A DNA stretch of 25,339 bases. Source: Sulfurimonas sp. (GTDB lineage Bacteria; Campylobacterota; Campylobacteria; Campylobacterales; Sulfurimonadaceae). The position numbers were made by a program, and so were the translations under genes. This document shows positions 1-7,610 of the stretch, piece by piece. Position 1 is the first letter of the stretch. The number at the start of each line of letters is the position of its first letter. The stretch lies in NCBI GenBank assembly GCA_002733155.1, contig NVUO01000006.1, positions 243,564-268,902 on the forward strand, given 5' to 3'. Below the pieces are notes generated by a model, which ran no database searches, was not told the DNA's origin, and saw nothing but the letters and a program-made list of their open reading frames with translations.

Positions 1-14
1 TAATTAATCAATGA

Positions 15-56
15 TATAATATTAAATATAAAATAAATATAAAATAAATATAAAAT
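15..56 (+). repeat. 11-bp tandem repeat, three exact copies, behind a -10-like hexamer
   Basis: A TATAAT hexamer lies at 15-20. It is followed by three perfect copies of AAATATAAAAT at 24-34, 35-45 and 46-56. The unit is about one helical turn, so the A-tracts are in phase. If TATAAT is a real -10, the repeats fall in the 5' leader of the small gene at 79, between the transcription start and its weak AAAGG ribosome site. Copy-number slippage would change the leader length. The repeat is read directly; the promoter role is inferred and weak because the region is nearly all A/T. Confidence 0.6.
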
Positions 57-78
57 TTAAAAAAAGGTTTTAACTATT

Positions 79-267
79 ATGAATGATTTAGTTATAATAT
101 TAGTAATGGCAGTACCAATGCTACTCTTTTGTGTATATCCAGGTTTAAAGTTTGGTGATTATCTTGAAAAAAAATATAAGCTTCAAGAACCCCAAAAACG
201 TGGGGTTATAATCATTACAACTATCATATTTACCTTAACTCTTTCCTCTTTATTGCACTACGCATAA
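79..267 (+). CDS. Small two-helix membrane protein, unknown function
   Basis: A 62-residue protein with two hydrophobic stretches, roughly residues 4-21 and 43-58, separated by a charged loop (residues about 27-41, rich in K, E and Q). This predicts a hairpin membrane protein. I do not recognise a family. The start ATG at 79 has only a weak AAAGG about 11 bases upstream. The gene is separated from the norCB operon by about 200 bases holding an inverted repeat and a new promoter, so it is probably not part of that operon. The codon usage and membrane topology support a real gene, but a small AT-rich frame could also be fortuitous. No function is proposed. Confidence 0.55.
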   Translation: MNDLVIILVMAVPMLLFCVYPGLKFGDYLEKKYKLQEPQKRGVIIITTIIFTLTLSSLLHYA

Positions 268-284
268 GTGTATAAAAAAGATAC

Positions 285-321
285 AACATGCATATATTTT
301 TGTATATAAATTATGCATGTT
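285..321 (+). terminator. Inverted repeat, possible terminator of the small gene
   Basis: Perfect 9-bp arms, AACATGCAT (285-293) and ATGCATGTT (313-321), enclose a 19-base AT-rich loop. The dyad lies 17 bases after the stop of the small membrane protein gene and upstream of the next promoter. No T-run follows the second arm, so an intrinsic terminator is not proven; a protein-binding dyad is the alternative, since each arm itself contains the palindrome ATGCAT. Confidence 0.35.
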
Positions 322-377
322 ACCTATAGTTACATAAATATTTAAACTAACCTTAAATTTTAAATTAAGTTAAAAAA

Positions 378-419
378 TTGATATATGTCAACTATTTTTA
401 ATATTAATAGGACTAAACT
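378..419 (+). promoter_or_regulatory. FNR/CRP-type binding site and promoter of the nor-nirS operon
   Basis: The dyad TTGAT-ATAT-GTCAA at 378-391 matches the FNR consensus TTGAT-N4-ATCAA in 9 of 10 conserved positions. A plausible -10, TAAACT, lies at 414-419, 29.5 bases from the dyad centre to its first base. That places the site near -41.5, the class II activator position. No good -35 is present, as expected for activator-dependent promoters. Two other sites in this window have the same spacing (4902-4943, 15109-15149). The cognate regulator is not encoded here; FNR, NNR/DNR or an NssR-like protein are candidates. Confidence 0.7.
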
Positions 420-465
420 ATCTCTTGATTCTGATAAATTATAGCATATAGAGGAGAAGATATTT

Positions 466-792
466 ATGGTTGAAACAGTGATTATGACAAATGATATTCT
501 TGCAGAAGATTTTTTAACAATATTTATATCATCTACTCTTGTTTTAATATTTGGAGGATTCTACGTTGGTATATATACAGCTGTTAAAGTGAATTTACTT
601 AAAAAATGGACTATGCCTATTGCTTACATATTCTGGGCTTTAACAGGCTATTGTATGTATGTAATGGGAAGTTTAATGCATATTAATACTTTTACAGCTA
701 AGGCTTTAGTAGTAGCTGCTTTTGGTTTGTTATTACTTCCACATGCAGTTTATTACATGCAACACAAAGTTCATGAAGAAAATAAACATTAG
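466..792 (+). CDS. Small membrane protein leading the norCB operon
   Basis: A 108-residue protein with three predicted membrane segments (about residues 15-38, 49-70 and 77-97) and a charged, His-containing tail. It is the first gene after the FNR-type site and ends 40 bases before norC, so it is very likely co-transcribed with norC and norB. The start at 466 is chosen because GAGGAG lies at 451-456; an ATG seven codons in (484) is less well placed. I recognise no named family. Position suggests a role in nitric oxide reductase assembly, stability or quinol/heme supply, but this is inference from context only. Standard cNor accessory genes norQ, norD, norE and norF are not seen nearby. Confidence 0.8.
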   Translation: MVETVIMTNDILAEDFLTIFISSTLVLIFGGFYVGIYTAVKVNLLKKWTMPIAYIFWALTGYCMYVMGSLMHINTFTAKALVVAAFGLLLLPHAVYYMQHKVHEENKH

Positions 793-832
793 TGTTATAT
801 ATATATTAACTTATAATTTATAGGAGGATACA

Positions 833-1519
833 GTGGCTAAAAAATCTGTATGGAGTGATAATCGTTTCTGGCAAAGATCAGCAGCGTGGATTACAGGATT
901 TGCATCTATTTTACTTATTTGGTTAACGTTTGATACGATTCCACAAATAACGATGGGTACTGATGCAGATTTAAAACAAGGTGTAACAAAAAGGGTTCCA
1001 GGGCCTACAGTTATTAACTACAAAATTACTTATGAAATGAATGCTAAACGTATGCATGAAATTCCAGTAATTGGTGGTATGAATGCAGAAGGTACTTCAG
1101 CATTTGAAGAAAAAGAATTATTCTTTGGACGTGATGACTGGTCTGAAGAGGAAGCATCAGAACTACTTCACTTAGGTAAGTTAGGTTCTCAAGCTAAAAA
1201 CTGTATGGATTGTCATACACTACTTGGAAATGGTGCATATTATGCTCCAGATTTAACAAAAGCATGGTTAGATCCAGCATGGGGACCTGAGGGTTCAATG
1301 CAAGCAATTACTGGGAAAAGTACAAAAGAAGAAGCCATGGCTGAATTTTTACAACATCCATCAAACTATCCAACTCATGCTCGTATGATGCCAAATCTTG
1401 GTATTACTGAAAAAGAGGCACATGGTTTAGTAGCTTTTCTTAAACATATGTCATCAATTGATACAAATGGTTTTCCAAGAAACTTTGGGAAAATACAAGG
1501 AGCTGTTCATGGCAAATAA
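833..1519 (+). CDS. norC: Nitric oxide reductase, cytochrome c subunit NorC
   Basis: The 228-residue membrane-anchored c-type cytochrome that passes electrons from periplasmic donors to NorB in the cNOR complex (2 NO to N2O). One N-terminal membrane helix spans about residues 14-31. The single heme c site is C124-M-D-C127-H128, and the MMP at 185-187 (M185 or M186) supplies the probable sixth ligand. The flanking 'LGNGAYYAPDL' stretch is typical of NorC. Translation starts at GTG 833, with AGGAGG at 822-827. The end overlaps the norB start by 11 bases, giving tight translational coupling. It is somewhat longer than NorC of pseudomonads because of a longer periplasmic segment before the heme site (judged from memory of the family). 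Confidence 0.95.
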   Translation: MAKKSVWSDNRFWQRSAAWITGFASILLIWLTFDTIPQITMGTDADLKQGVTKRVPGPTVINYKITYEMNAKRMHEIPVIGGMNAEGTSAFEEKELFFGRDDWSEEEASELLHLGKLGSQAKNCMDCHTLLGNGAYYAPDLTKAWLDPAWGPEGSMQAITGKSTKEEAMAEFLQHPSNYPTHARMMPNLGITEKEAHGLVAFLKHMSSIDTNGFPRNFGKIQGAVHGK

Positions 1520-2933
1520 TTATTTAACTACTGAATCTAAAAAATTAGCTACGTGGTATTTTACTTTTGCTGCAATTATTTTTGGAGCACAACTATTATT
1601 TGGTCTAGTAGCTGCTATTCAATATGTAATGCCAGGTTTTCTTTTTGAAATCATAGATTTCTCAATTGCTAGAATCTTACATATTAATGCTTTAGTTGTA
1701 TGGATGGTATTTGCAATGATTGGTTCAGTTTATTGGTTATTACCTGATGAAACTGGAATTGAGACTGTAGGTATTGGTCTAGGTAAACTTTTATACTGGG
1801 TATTTGTTGCAGCTATTGTTATAGTTATATTAGTATTTCTATTAGTTCAAGTTGGACCAGCTGATCAAACTACTATATGGTTTATTACAGAGGGTCGTGA
1901 GTATATTGAGGCTCCACGTTGGGCTGATATTGGTATAGTTATTGTTGTCCTTGGTTTTATTTATAATCTTTATGCAACAGGAATGAAAGGTAATCGTTCA
2001 GGTATCATAACTGTACTTATGGCTGATATGTTAGCATTTGCTGGTATCTATCTAGCTGGTATGGGCTATACTGATAATATCTCTGTTGATCAATACTGGT
2101 GGTGGTGGGTAATTCACTTATGGGTTGAGGCTACTTGGGAAGTTTTCGTTGGTGCGATTGCAGCTTATGGTCTTATCACTATGATTGGAGCTCACCGTAA
2201 AGTAGTTGAAATGTGGTTATGGATTGAGGTAGCTATGCTATTTGGTTCAGGAATACTCGGTATTGGACATCACTATTTCTGGATTGGTACACCTGAGTAC
2301 TGGTGGGAAATTGGAGCATTATTTTCTGCACTGGAGCCATTACCATTGGTTGCTATGTTTGTCCACGTTCTTTATGACTGGGGCAAGATGCAAGGTGAGC
2401 AGAATGCTCAAGGTAAAGAGATATCTGTTATTACAAATAAACCAGCCTTTACATGGTTTGTTCTTAATGCATTTGGTAACTTCTTAGGTGCAGGTATTTG
2501 GGGATTCTTCCACACATTACCACAAGTTAACCTTTATACACATGGTACACAGTTTACATCAGCTCACGGACACTTAGCGTTCTTTGGAGCATATGCAACT
2601 ATACTTATTGGAATGTTTTATCTTGCTGTTCAAGGTAAAAATGGTATTAAAATAATGAAATCAACTAAAAAATCTATCTGGGCAACTAGTATGATTGTTG
2701 GTGGTGTTATGGGTATGACTATAGCACTTACAATAGCTGGTTATGTTCAAGTTCTTGTATCTCGTGCACAAATGGGTGCTACTTGGGCTGGTTATTTTGA
2801 TGGACAAGCTGGTATGTGGTTCGCTCAAGGTATGGACTGGAGACTTTTAATGGGTGTTATTACATTCGTAGGTTTCTTAATACTTGTAGCTGACTTATTA
2901 AGTATCGGTAAAGCCGATCATCACGAAAGATAA
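1509..2933 (+). CDS. norB: Nitric oxide reductase, catalytic subunit NorB
   Basis: The 474-residue heme-copper-oxidase-superfamily integral membrane subunit that reduces NO at a heme b3/non-heme iron centre. Visible ligands match the cNOR pattern: H58 (low-spin heme b), H203 and E207 in 'HLWVEATWE' plus H254/H255 (FeB), and H353/H355 (heme b3 and heme b). The conserved Glu in 'ALEPLPL' is present. The length is that of the short cytochrome-c-dependent form, not the quinol-fused qNOR, agreeing with the adjacent norC. The frame is open further upstream to 1458, but ATG 1509 is chosen because AAGGAG lies at 1497-1502, six bases before it. NorB of other bacteria needs NorQ/NorD for metal insertion; neither is encoded in this window. 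Confidence 0.96.
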   Translation: MANNYLTTESKKLATWYFTFAAIIFGAQLLFGLVAAIQYVMPGFLFEIIDFSIARILHINALVVWMVFAMIGSVYWLLPDETGIETVGIGLGKLLYWVFVAAIVIVILVFLLVQVGPADQTTIWFITEGREYIEAPRWADIGIVIVVLGFIYNLYATGMKGNRSGIITVLMADMLAFAGIYLAGMGYTDNISVDQYWWWWVIHLWVEATWEVFVGAIAAYGLITMIGAHRKVVEMWLWIEVAMLFGSGILGIGHHYFWIGTPEYWWEIGALFSALEPLPLVAMFVHVLYDWGKMQGEQNAQGKEISVITNKPAFTWFVLNAFGNFLGAGIWGFFHTLPQVNLYTHGTQFTSAHGHLAFFGAYATILIGMFYLAVQGKNGIKIMKSTKKSIWATSMIVGGVMGMTIALTIAGYVQVLVSRAQMGATWAGYFDGQAGMWFAQGMDWRLLMGVITFVGFLILVADLLSIGKADHHER

Positions 2934-2942
2934 GGAGAAAAT

Positions 2943-3095
2943 ATGTTTGAACCATTTGTAGATGTAGTTCCAAGTTTCTTTGGTTGGTTAAACCAAGGTC
3001 CTTTAACTATGACAATATTTTTACATACTTTTATAGTACTTCCAATGTTTTGGATTTACAAACAAGAGAAAGCTCGTTTAGAAAGTGAAGCTTAG
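2943..3095 (+). CDS. Overlooked 50-residue single-helix membrane peptide after norB
   Basis: A 50-codon frame starts at ATG 2943, nine bases after the norB stop, with GGAG at 2936-2939. It reads MFEPFVDVVPSFFGWLNQGP at the N-terminus, followed by a hydrophobic segment (about residues 21-39, 'LTMTIFLHTFIVLPMFWIY') and a charged C-terminus rich in K, E and R. The topology (one helix, short charged tail) resembles small accessory subunits of heme-copper oxidases such as CcoQ, but I see no sequence identity that proves this. Position between norB and nirS, good ribosome site and tight spacing argue for a genuine operon member, perhaps a small subunit or assembly factor of NorCB. The family assignment is unknown. 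Confidence 0.75.
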   Translation: MFEPFVDVVPSFFGWLNQGPLTMTIFLHTFIVLPMFWIYKQEKARLESEA

Positions 3096-3114
3096 ACATA
3101 AGTTTTACTAGGTT

Positions 3115-3135
3115 GCAGGCTCCAATGGGGCCTGC
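3115..3135 (+). promoter_or_regulatory. GC-rich intercistronic hairpin before nirS
   Basis: GCAGGCTCC (3115-3123), loop AAT, GGGGCCTGC (3127-3135) form a 9-bp stem with one T-G wobble. It is strikingly GC-rich for this AT-rich region and sits between the small peptide gene and the nirS ribosome site (AAGGAG 3151-3156). No T-run follows, so it is unlikely to be a full terminator. Likely roles are mRNA processing or stabilisation of the nirS segment, or partial attenuation; which one is inference. Confidence 0.6.
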
Positions 3136-3163
3136 TAGTTATCAAGTTTTAAGGAGAAATAAA

Positions 3164-4804
3164 ATGAGATTAAATAAATTAGTTATGTCAGTCGCTGCTA
3201 TGGCAGTAGTAGGATCAAGTCTTTTTGCTGGTACGTCTAGCATGGACGTAGAAAAAGTATTCGAAAGAGAATGTCAAGGTTGTCATGGTCCAAATCACGA
3301 GGGTGGAGTTGGTTCAGATTTACGTCCATCTGTAACAGCTAAAAAAAATGCTTATGAACTTGCTGAAACTATCCGCAATGGTCGTGCAGGTACTGCAATG
3401 CCATCATTTAAACAAAAATTTTCTAAAACTGATGCTGATAAAATGGTTGATTATATTCAACATTTTAAAGGTAAAAAAATGGCTGTTCTTACAATGGAGG
3501 CTGTTAAAAAAGGATGGAAATCACTTAATGATAGAATGACATTCTTTAAAAAATATCCAAAAGCAGCTGATGTTAAGAAAAATACTGATATCTGTTTCGT
3601 AACAGAAAGAGATGCTGCTCGTGTTGTATTCTTAGATGGTACTACTGGTAAAATTTTATCAAGACATCCTGCCGGTTTTGCAGTGCATGTTACAGTAACT
3701 AACAAGCGTCAACCTCGTTATGCTTACTCAATCTCTAGATCAGGTTTAGTTACTATGTTTGACCTTAATACTCCGGGTCAACAAAAAATTGCTCAGATCC
3801 AAGTTGGTTCTGATTCTCGTGGTCTTGCAGTATCTCCAGATGGAAAATACTTAATGGCAGGTAACTACGTACCAAGTGGAGCAATATTAATGGATGCAAT
3901 GACTCTTGAGCCATTAAAAGTTTACCCAACATCAAGTGTAATTGATACTGAAGGTAATATTGGTTCTTCTCGTGTAGCTGGTATCTATGATACTCCTTAT
4001 GGCCCATATATTGCATTTGCTCTTAAAGATGCAGGTCATGTATATATCATAGATTATTCTAAACCAAACTTTCCAATCGTTGGAGATATTCCAAATATTG
4101 GTAAAATTCTTCATGATGGTTTCTTAAATGAAGGTAAAGAGATTGGTAGATATTTATTTCAAGCATCACAAGGTTCTGATGTTATTGGTGTAGTTGATTT
4201 TAAAACTAAATCTTTAGTTGCTAAGATTTATACTGGTCCTTCAGCTAAGCCACATCCAGGTCAAGGTTCATCTTGGTATAACCATGAGTTAAATGCTCAA
4301 CTTGGTGCTACAGTTAATATGAATCTTGGTCAGGTAACTATCTGGGATGATAACTTTGATGTAATCCGTCAAATCCCTACAGCTGGTGGTGGATTATTCA
4401 TCGGTACATCTGAGCATACACCTTTTCTTTGGGCTGATAATGTACTTGGTGGATCAGCTAACTGGAATAAAATTTACTTAATTAATAAACAAACTCTTGA
4501 AGTTGATAGAATCATCACTGTTGGTACGACTAAAGGTACAGTTACAGATCCTGTAACTCACAAAGTTATGTACAAATGGAAAGTGCCAACTGTAAAAGGC
4601 AAAGATGGTAAAGCTCTTAGTCCACGTATACTTCATGCTGAACCAGCTAACCATGGTCACTGGACTATGATTTCTGAATGGAATTGTGGTCGTATAGGTA
4701 TCTATGAAGCTAAAACAGGTAAATTTGTTAAATATATCAATGGTTTAACTACACCTACTTTTACTTACTCTATCGAGCATAGACAAACTATCCCAGGTGC
4801 ATAA
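3164..4804 (+). CDS. nirS: Cytochrome cd1 nitrite reductase NirS
   Basis: The 546-residue periplasmic enzyme that reduces nitrite to nitric oxide. A Sec signal peptide covers about residues 1-23. The heme c domain has C37-Q-G-C40-H41. The C-terminal eight-bladed propeller binds heme d1: H175 in 'GFAVHVTVT' corresponds to the proximal d1 ligand (H182 of Pseudomonas aeruginosa), H364 in 'KPHPGQG' and H418 in 'SEHTPFLW' to the two catalytic histidines (H327 and H369). The 'ILHDG' motif is also present. The presence of both active-site histidines favours NirS over NirN or NirF. Start ATG 3164 follows AAGGAG at 3151-3156; an upstream in-frame ATG at 3113 would wreck the signal peptide. It is last in the nor-nirS operon and followed by a terminator. 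Confidence 0.95.
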   Translation: MRLNKLVMSVAAMAVVGSSLFAGTSSMDVEKVFERECQGCHGPNHEGGVGSDLRPSVTAKKNAYELAETIRNGRAGTAMPSFKQKFSKTDADKMVDYIQHFKGKKMAVLTMEAVKKGWKSLNDRMTFFKKYPKAADVKKNTDICFVTERDAARVVFLDGTTGKILSRHPAGFAVHVTVTNKRQPRYAYSISRSGLVTMFDLNTPGQQKIAQIQVGSDSRGLAVSPDGKYLMAGNYVPSGAILMDAMTLEPLKVYPTSSVIDTEGNIGSSRVAGIYDTPYGPYIAFALKDAGHVYIIDYSKPNFPIVGDIPNIGKILHDGFLNEGKEIGRYLFQASQGSDVIGVVDFKTKSLVAKIYTGPSAKPHPGQGSSWYNHELNAQLGATVNMNLGQVTIWDDNFDVIRQIPTAGGGLFIGTSEHTPFLWADNVLGGSANWNKIYLINKQTLEVDRIITVGTTKGTVTDPVTHKVMYKWKVPTVKGKDGKALSPRILHAEPANHGHWTMISEWNCGRIGIYEAKTGKFVKYINGLTTPTFTYSIEHRQTIPGA

Positions 4805-4811
4805 TTGCATC

Positions 4812-4852
4812 TTTTCCTCCTTTGCGGAGGGAAACTTCCACTTATTTTTTTA
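4812..4852 (+). terminator. Rho-independent terminator after nirS
   Basis: Stem TTTTCCTCC (4812-4820), loop TTTGC, GGAGGGAAA (4826-4834), nine pairs including one T-G wobble, starts eight bases after the nirS stop. Two T-runs follow within about ten bases (4844-4850 and onward). It closes the nor-nirS operon before the next promoter. Confidence 0.75.
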
Positions 4853-4901
4853 ATTTTTTTTCAATATACAATTTAGAATTTGACAATATTTACCATTATT
4901 C

Positions 4902-4943
4902 TTGATACAGAACAAGCTTTCTCTAAGAATAATAATCTATAAT
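4902..4943 (+). promoter_or_regulatory. FNR/CRP-type site and promoter of the nirC-J-F-E operon
   Basis: The dyad TTGAT-ACAG-AACAA (4902-4915) matches the FNR consensus in 9 of 10 positions. A perfect TATAAT lies at 4938-4943, 29.5 bases from the dyad centre, the class II arrangement. The -10 sits inside a second dyad, AAGAATAAT (4925-4933) with ATTATTCTT (4942-4950); a third copy of ATTATTCTT at 4895-4903 overlaps the FNR-type site. This second motif could be a repressor site or chance in AT-rich DNA. Confidence 0.72.
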
Positions 4944-5023
4944 TATTCTTAAGTAATAAAACTAAATGCTTTTTAAAAGCTTTAATTTGATAAAATATTA
5001 CTTGAACGTATATGAGGTTTATT

Positions 5024-5347
5024 ATGCAAAGATATATATTATCAGTTTTATTTTTTACAATATCACTTTACTCATCAGAGATATATACAAAAAAACAACT
5101 AACAGGAAAAGAAGTATTTGAGACTTATTGTTGGGGATGTCACCATCAAACAGCTATGGCCTTTGGTCCACCTTTTTCTGAGATAGCAGCCAAAAGAACT
5201 TATGAAGAAATTCAAGCTTATATAATTGACCCTGAGCTTATGTACAAAAGTTTTGGTTACAAACGAAGTGCTATGAGCAAACTAAAAACTACTCAAGAAG
5301 AAAGAGAAGCTGTCGCAAAATATATACTCTCATATAAAGGCAAATAA
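5024..5347 (+). CDS. nirC: Small periplasmic cytochrome c, NirC-like
   Basis: A 107-residue secreted monoheme cytochrome c. The N-terminus to about residue 18 is a signal peptide. Heme binding is C36-W-G-C39-H40, with M84 in 'RSAMSKL' the likely sixth ligand. Cytochromes of this type (NirC) in heme d1 clusters donate or accept electrons for NirS or for the last steps of heme d1 formation. The start at 5024 is preferred because GAGG (5014-5017) is six bases upstream; an ATG four codons earlier (5012) lacks a ribosome site. The stop overlaps the nirJ start (TAATG). Assignment as NirC rests on size, heme type and neighbours; an alternative is a NirM-like c551 donor. Confidence 0.8.
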   Translation: MQRYILSVLFFTISLYSSEIYTKKQLTGKEVFETYCWGCHHQTAMAFGPPFSEIAAKRTYEEIQAYIIDPELMYKSFGYKRSAMSKLKTTQEEREAVAKYILSYKGK

Positions 5348-6465
5348 TGTTTAGATTATCAAACCTAATATCATCAGTAGTTGAGGGGAAAAAAGAAAGA
5401 ATCTTAGATGGCTCTATAGCTATTTGGAATTTTACCAACCGTTGTAACCTTTCTTGTATGCATTGTTATTCTAAGTCAACATTAGATGAAATTGATACTT
5501 TAACAACAAAACAAATTAAAAAAACTATCTTAGAGATGAAAAAAAATGGCATTAAGTTTATAATTTTTTCAGGGGGTGAGCCTCTAACTAGAAAAGACTT
5601 ATTTGAGATAGCTGATTTTTGTAAAGAAAATGGCATTATTACTTATTTATCTAGTAATGGATTATATTTTACAAAAACTAATGTACAAAAAATTGTGGAT
5701 ACATTTAACTATATAGGTATATCTATTGACGGAGACGAGCCTACACATGATTATTTCCGTGGGCTAAAGGGTGCCTATAAAGAGACCCTTAAAGCTGTTA
5801 AGCTTGCTAATTCTACTGGGGCTAAAGTTGGTATACGTTTTACTATTACAAAAGAGACTATTAACTCTTTAGAATATATTTTTGATTTAGCTGAGAGAGA
5901 AAATATTCCAAAAATATATATATCTCACCTTGTCTATTCTGGTCGTGGTTTAGACAACTTAGAAATGGACTTAACAAAGGAGCAAAGAAGGACTTCAGTA
6001 GAGTTCATTCTAAAAAAAGCATTTGAGTATTATGAGACTGCTAGGGATATTGAGATAGTTACTGGTAATATGGAGATGGATGCGATTTTATTTTTAAATG
6101 AATTTTCTAAAAAATATCCAGATTTAAAAGATATAATGCGAAAAAGACTTGTAACTTGGGGTGGAAACTCTGCTGGACGTAGACTTCTAAATATTAATTC
6201 TGAAGGTGATGTAAGACCTGATCCATTTTTTCCACTTACAATTGGAAATATTTTAAAAGAGGATTTTACAAATATCTGGCAGGATGGTAATCTCTTAAAT
6301 CAACTTCGCGTCCATCCAAGGAAACAAATAACTGGCCTGTGCTCAGACTGTGAACAAATAGATATTTGTAATGGTGGTTCACGTGCACGAGCTTATGCAA
6401 TTAGTGGAGATATATGGGCTGAAGACCCATCATGTTATCTAAGTTTAGAAGAAAGAAGGAGATAA
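5347..6465 (+). CDS. nirJ: Radical SAM heme d1 biosynthesis protein NirJ
   Basis: A 372-residue cytoplasmic radical SAM enzyme. The [4Fe-4S]-SAM cluster ligands are C33, C37 and C40 in 'CNLSCMHC', followed by 'FSGGEPLTRKDLF'. A SPASM-like C-terminal region carries further cysteines ('GLCSDCEQIDICNGG' and 'DPSCY'), which can ligate a second cluster. NirJ acts on 12,18-didecarboxysiroheme, removing two propionate chains during heme d1 synthesis. Related enzymes (AhbC/AhbD of alternative heme synthesis) are similar, but its position between nirC and nirF next to nirS makes NirJ the best call. It starts by one-base overlap with nirC and is followed three bases later by nirF. Confidence 0.92.
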   Translation: MFRLSNLISSVVEGKKERILDGSIAIWNFTNRCNLSCMHCYSKSTLDEIDTLTTKQIKKTILEMKKNGIKFIIFSGGEPLTRKDLFEIADFCKENGIITYLSSNGLYFTKTNVQKIVDTFNYIGISIDGDEPTHDYFRGLKGAYKETLKAVKLANSTGAKVGIRFTITKETINSLEYIFDLAERENIPKIYISHLVYSGRGLDNLEMDLTKEQRRTSVEFILKKAFEYYETARDIEIVTGNMEMDAILFLNEFSKKYPDLKDIMRKRLVTWGGNSAGRRLLNINSEGDVRPDPFFPLTIGNILKEDFTNIWQDGNLLNQLRVHPRKQITGLCSDCEQIDICNGGSRARAYAISGDIWAEDPSCYLSLEERRR

Positions 6466-6467
6466 AA

Positions 6468-7610
6468 ATGAAAAAAATATTACTAGGTCTTGGCTTAAGT
6501 GCTACACTTTTTATATCTGCAAATGCTCAGAGTATAAGCTCTTTATTTCAAATGCTAAATACAAATGAAAAAATATTTGTAGTTGAAAGAGAAAAAAGTT
6601 CATTAGCTGTAATAGAAAACGGTATTACGCGTAACCATATTGTTGGTATGCATAATATGAATCATGGAGTTGTAAAGTTTGAAGGTGATGATGCTTATGT
6701 AATTTCTCGTGATGGATATGTTATAAAGTTTGACCCTAGGACTGAAAAAAAAATTAAAGAAATAAAAACATCTGATAGTGCTATTGGATTCACTATAAGT
6801 AAAAACTTCTTAGCTGTAGCTAATTATGCTAAAAAAAGTGTAGATATCTTAGATAGAGACTTAAATCCACTTCAATCATTTGAGACTGGAAGTAAAAATG
6901 TTGGTATTAAGGTATATAAAAACTATTTAATCTTTTCGCAAATGGATAATGATAAAATTACAGTATTAAAAGATTTAAATTTTGGAAAGGCAAAACCAAA
7001 CTTTGTAATATACAAAGAATTTAAAGATGTAGGTATTATGCCCTTTGACGCTATGATTAAAAACAATAATTTTATAGTTGGTTTTTTTAAATCTGACTTC
7101 TTTGGAGTTTTAGACTTAGATACTATGAAATATAAAAAAATAAAAATTCTTTTAGAAGATAAAAAACCTGTACTTAAAGTTCCGCACTTTGGTTTTTGGA
7201 GTATTAGTGATTCTGAGGTATTTATACCAGCTGTAGGAAACAATAAGGTCTTAGTATATACATCTGATTTTAAATTTATTAAAACTATAGAGACTGAGGG
7301 TCTCCCTGTATTTACAGCCCTAAGCCCAGATAAAAAATATCTAGCTGTTACATTTTCTGGTAAAAAATTTCCAGTAATTCAAATTATAGATACTAAAACA
7401 TTTAAGATTATTAAAAGATTTGAGTTTAAGGGTAAGGTATTACATCTAAGGTGGTCAAATACTAGACCAAATCTTTATATATCTGTAAATGATGCAAATA
7501 AAGTAGTTGTTATTAATACAAAAGAGTGGTTTGTGAGCCGTGAAATGTTTAACATTAACAAACCCTCAGGTATATTTATTTATGAACAAAAGAAAAAGAG
7601 ACTAAAATAA
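6468..7610 (+). CDS. nirF: Heme d1 biosynthesis protein NirF
   Basis: A 380-residue eight-bladed beta-propeller protein related to the d1 domain of NirS but without a heme c domain. NirF is required for a late step of heme d1 formation; the exact reaction is not fully settled. An N-terminal signal peptide ('MKKILLGLGLSATLFISANA') without a lipobox Cys predicts a soluble periplasmic protein. H62 and H66 in 'GMHNMNHG' lie where NirF proteins have a conserved heme-binding His. The start at 6468 is chosen because AGGAG lies at 6457-6461; an in-frame start at 6432 would sit inside nirJ and spoil the signal peptide. The stop overlaps the next start by one base. No separate nirN gene is seen here. 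Confidence 0.88.
   Translation: MKKILLGLGLSATLFISANAQSISSLFQMLNTNEKIFVVEREKSSLAVIENGITRNHIVGMHNMNHGVVKFEGDDAYVISRDGYVIKFDPRTEKKIKEIKTSDSAIGFTISKNFLAVANYAKKSVDILDRDLNPLQSFETGSKNVGIKVYKNYLIFSQMDNDKITVLKDLNFGKAKPNFVIYKEFKDVGIMPFDAMIKNNNFIVGFFKSDFFGVLDLDTMKYKKIKILLEDKKPVLKVPHFGFWSISDSEVFIPAVGNNKVLVYTSDFKFIKTIETEGLPVFTALSPDKKYLAVTFSGKKFPVIQIIDTKTFKIIKRFEFKGKVLHLRWSNTRPNLYISVNDANKVVVINTKEWFVSREMFNINKPSGIFIYEQKKKRLK

Noticed and set aside
3113..3163. Upstream in-frame start for nirS
   Set aside because: It would begin within the intercistronic hairpin and place 17 polar residues before the signal peptide; the AAGGAG at 3151 fits ATG 3164.
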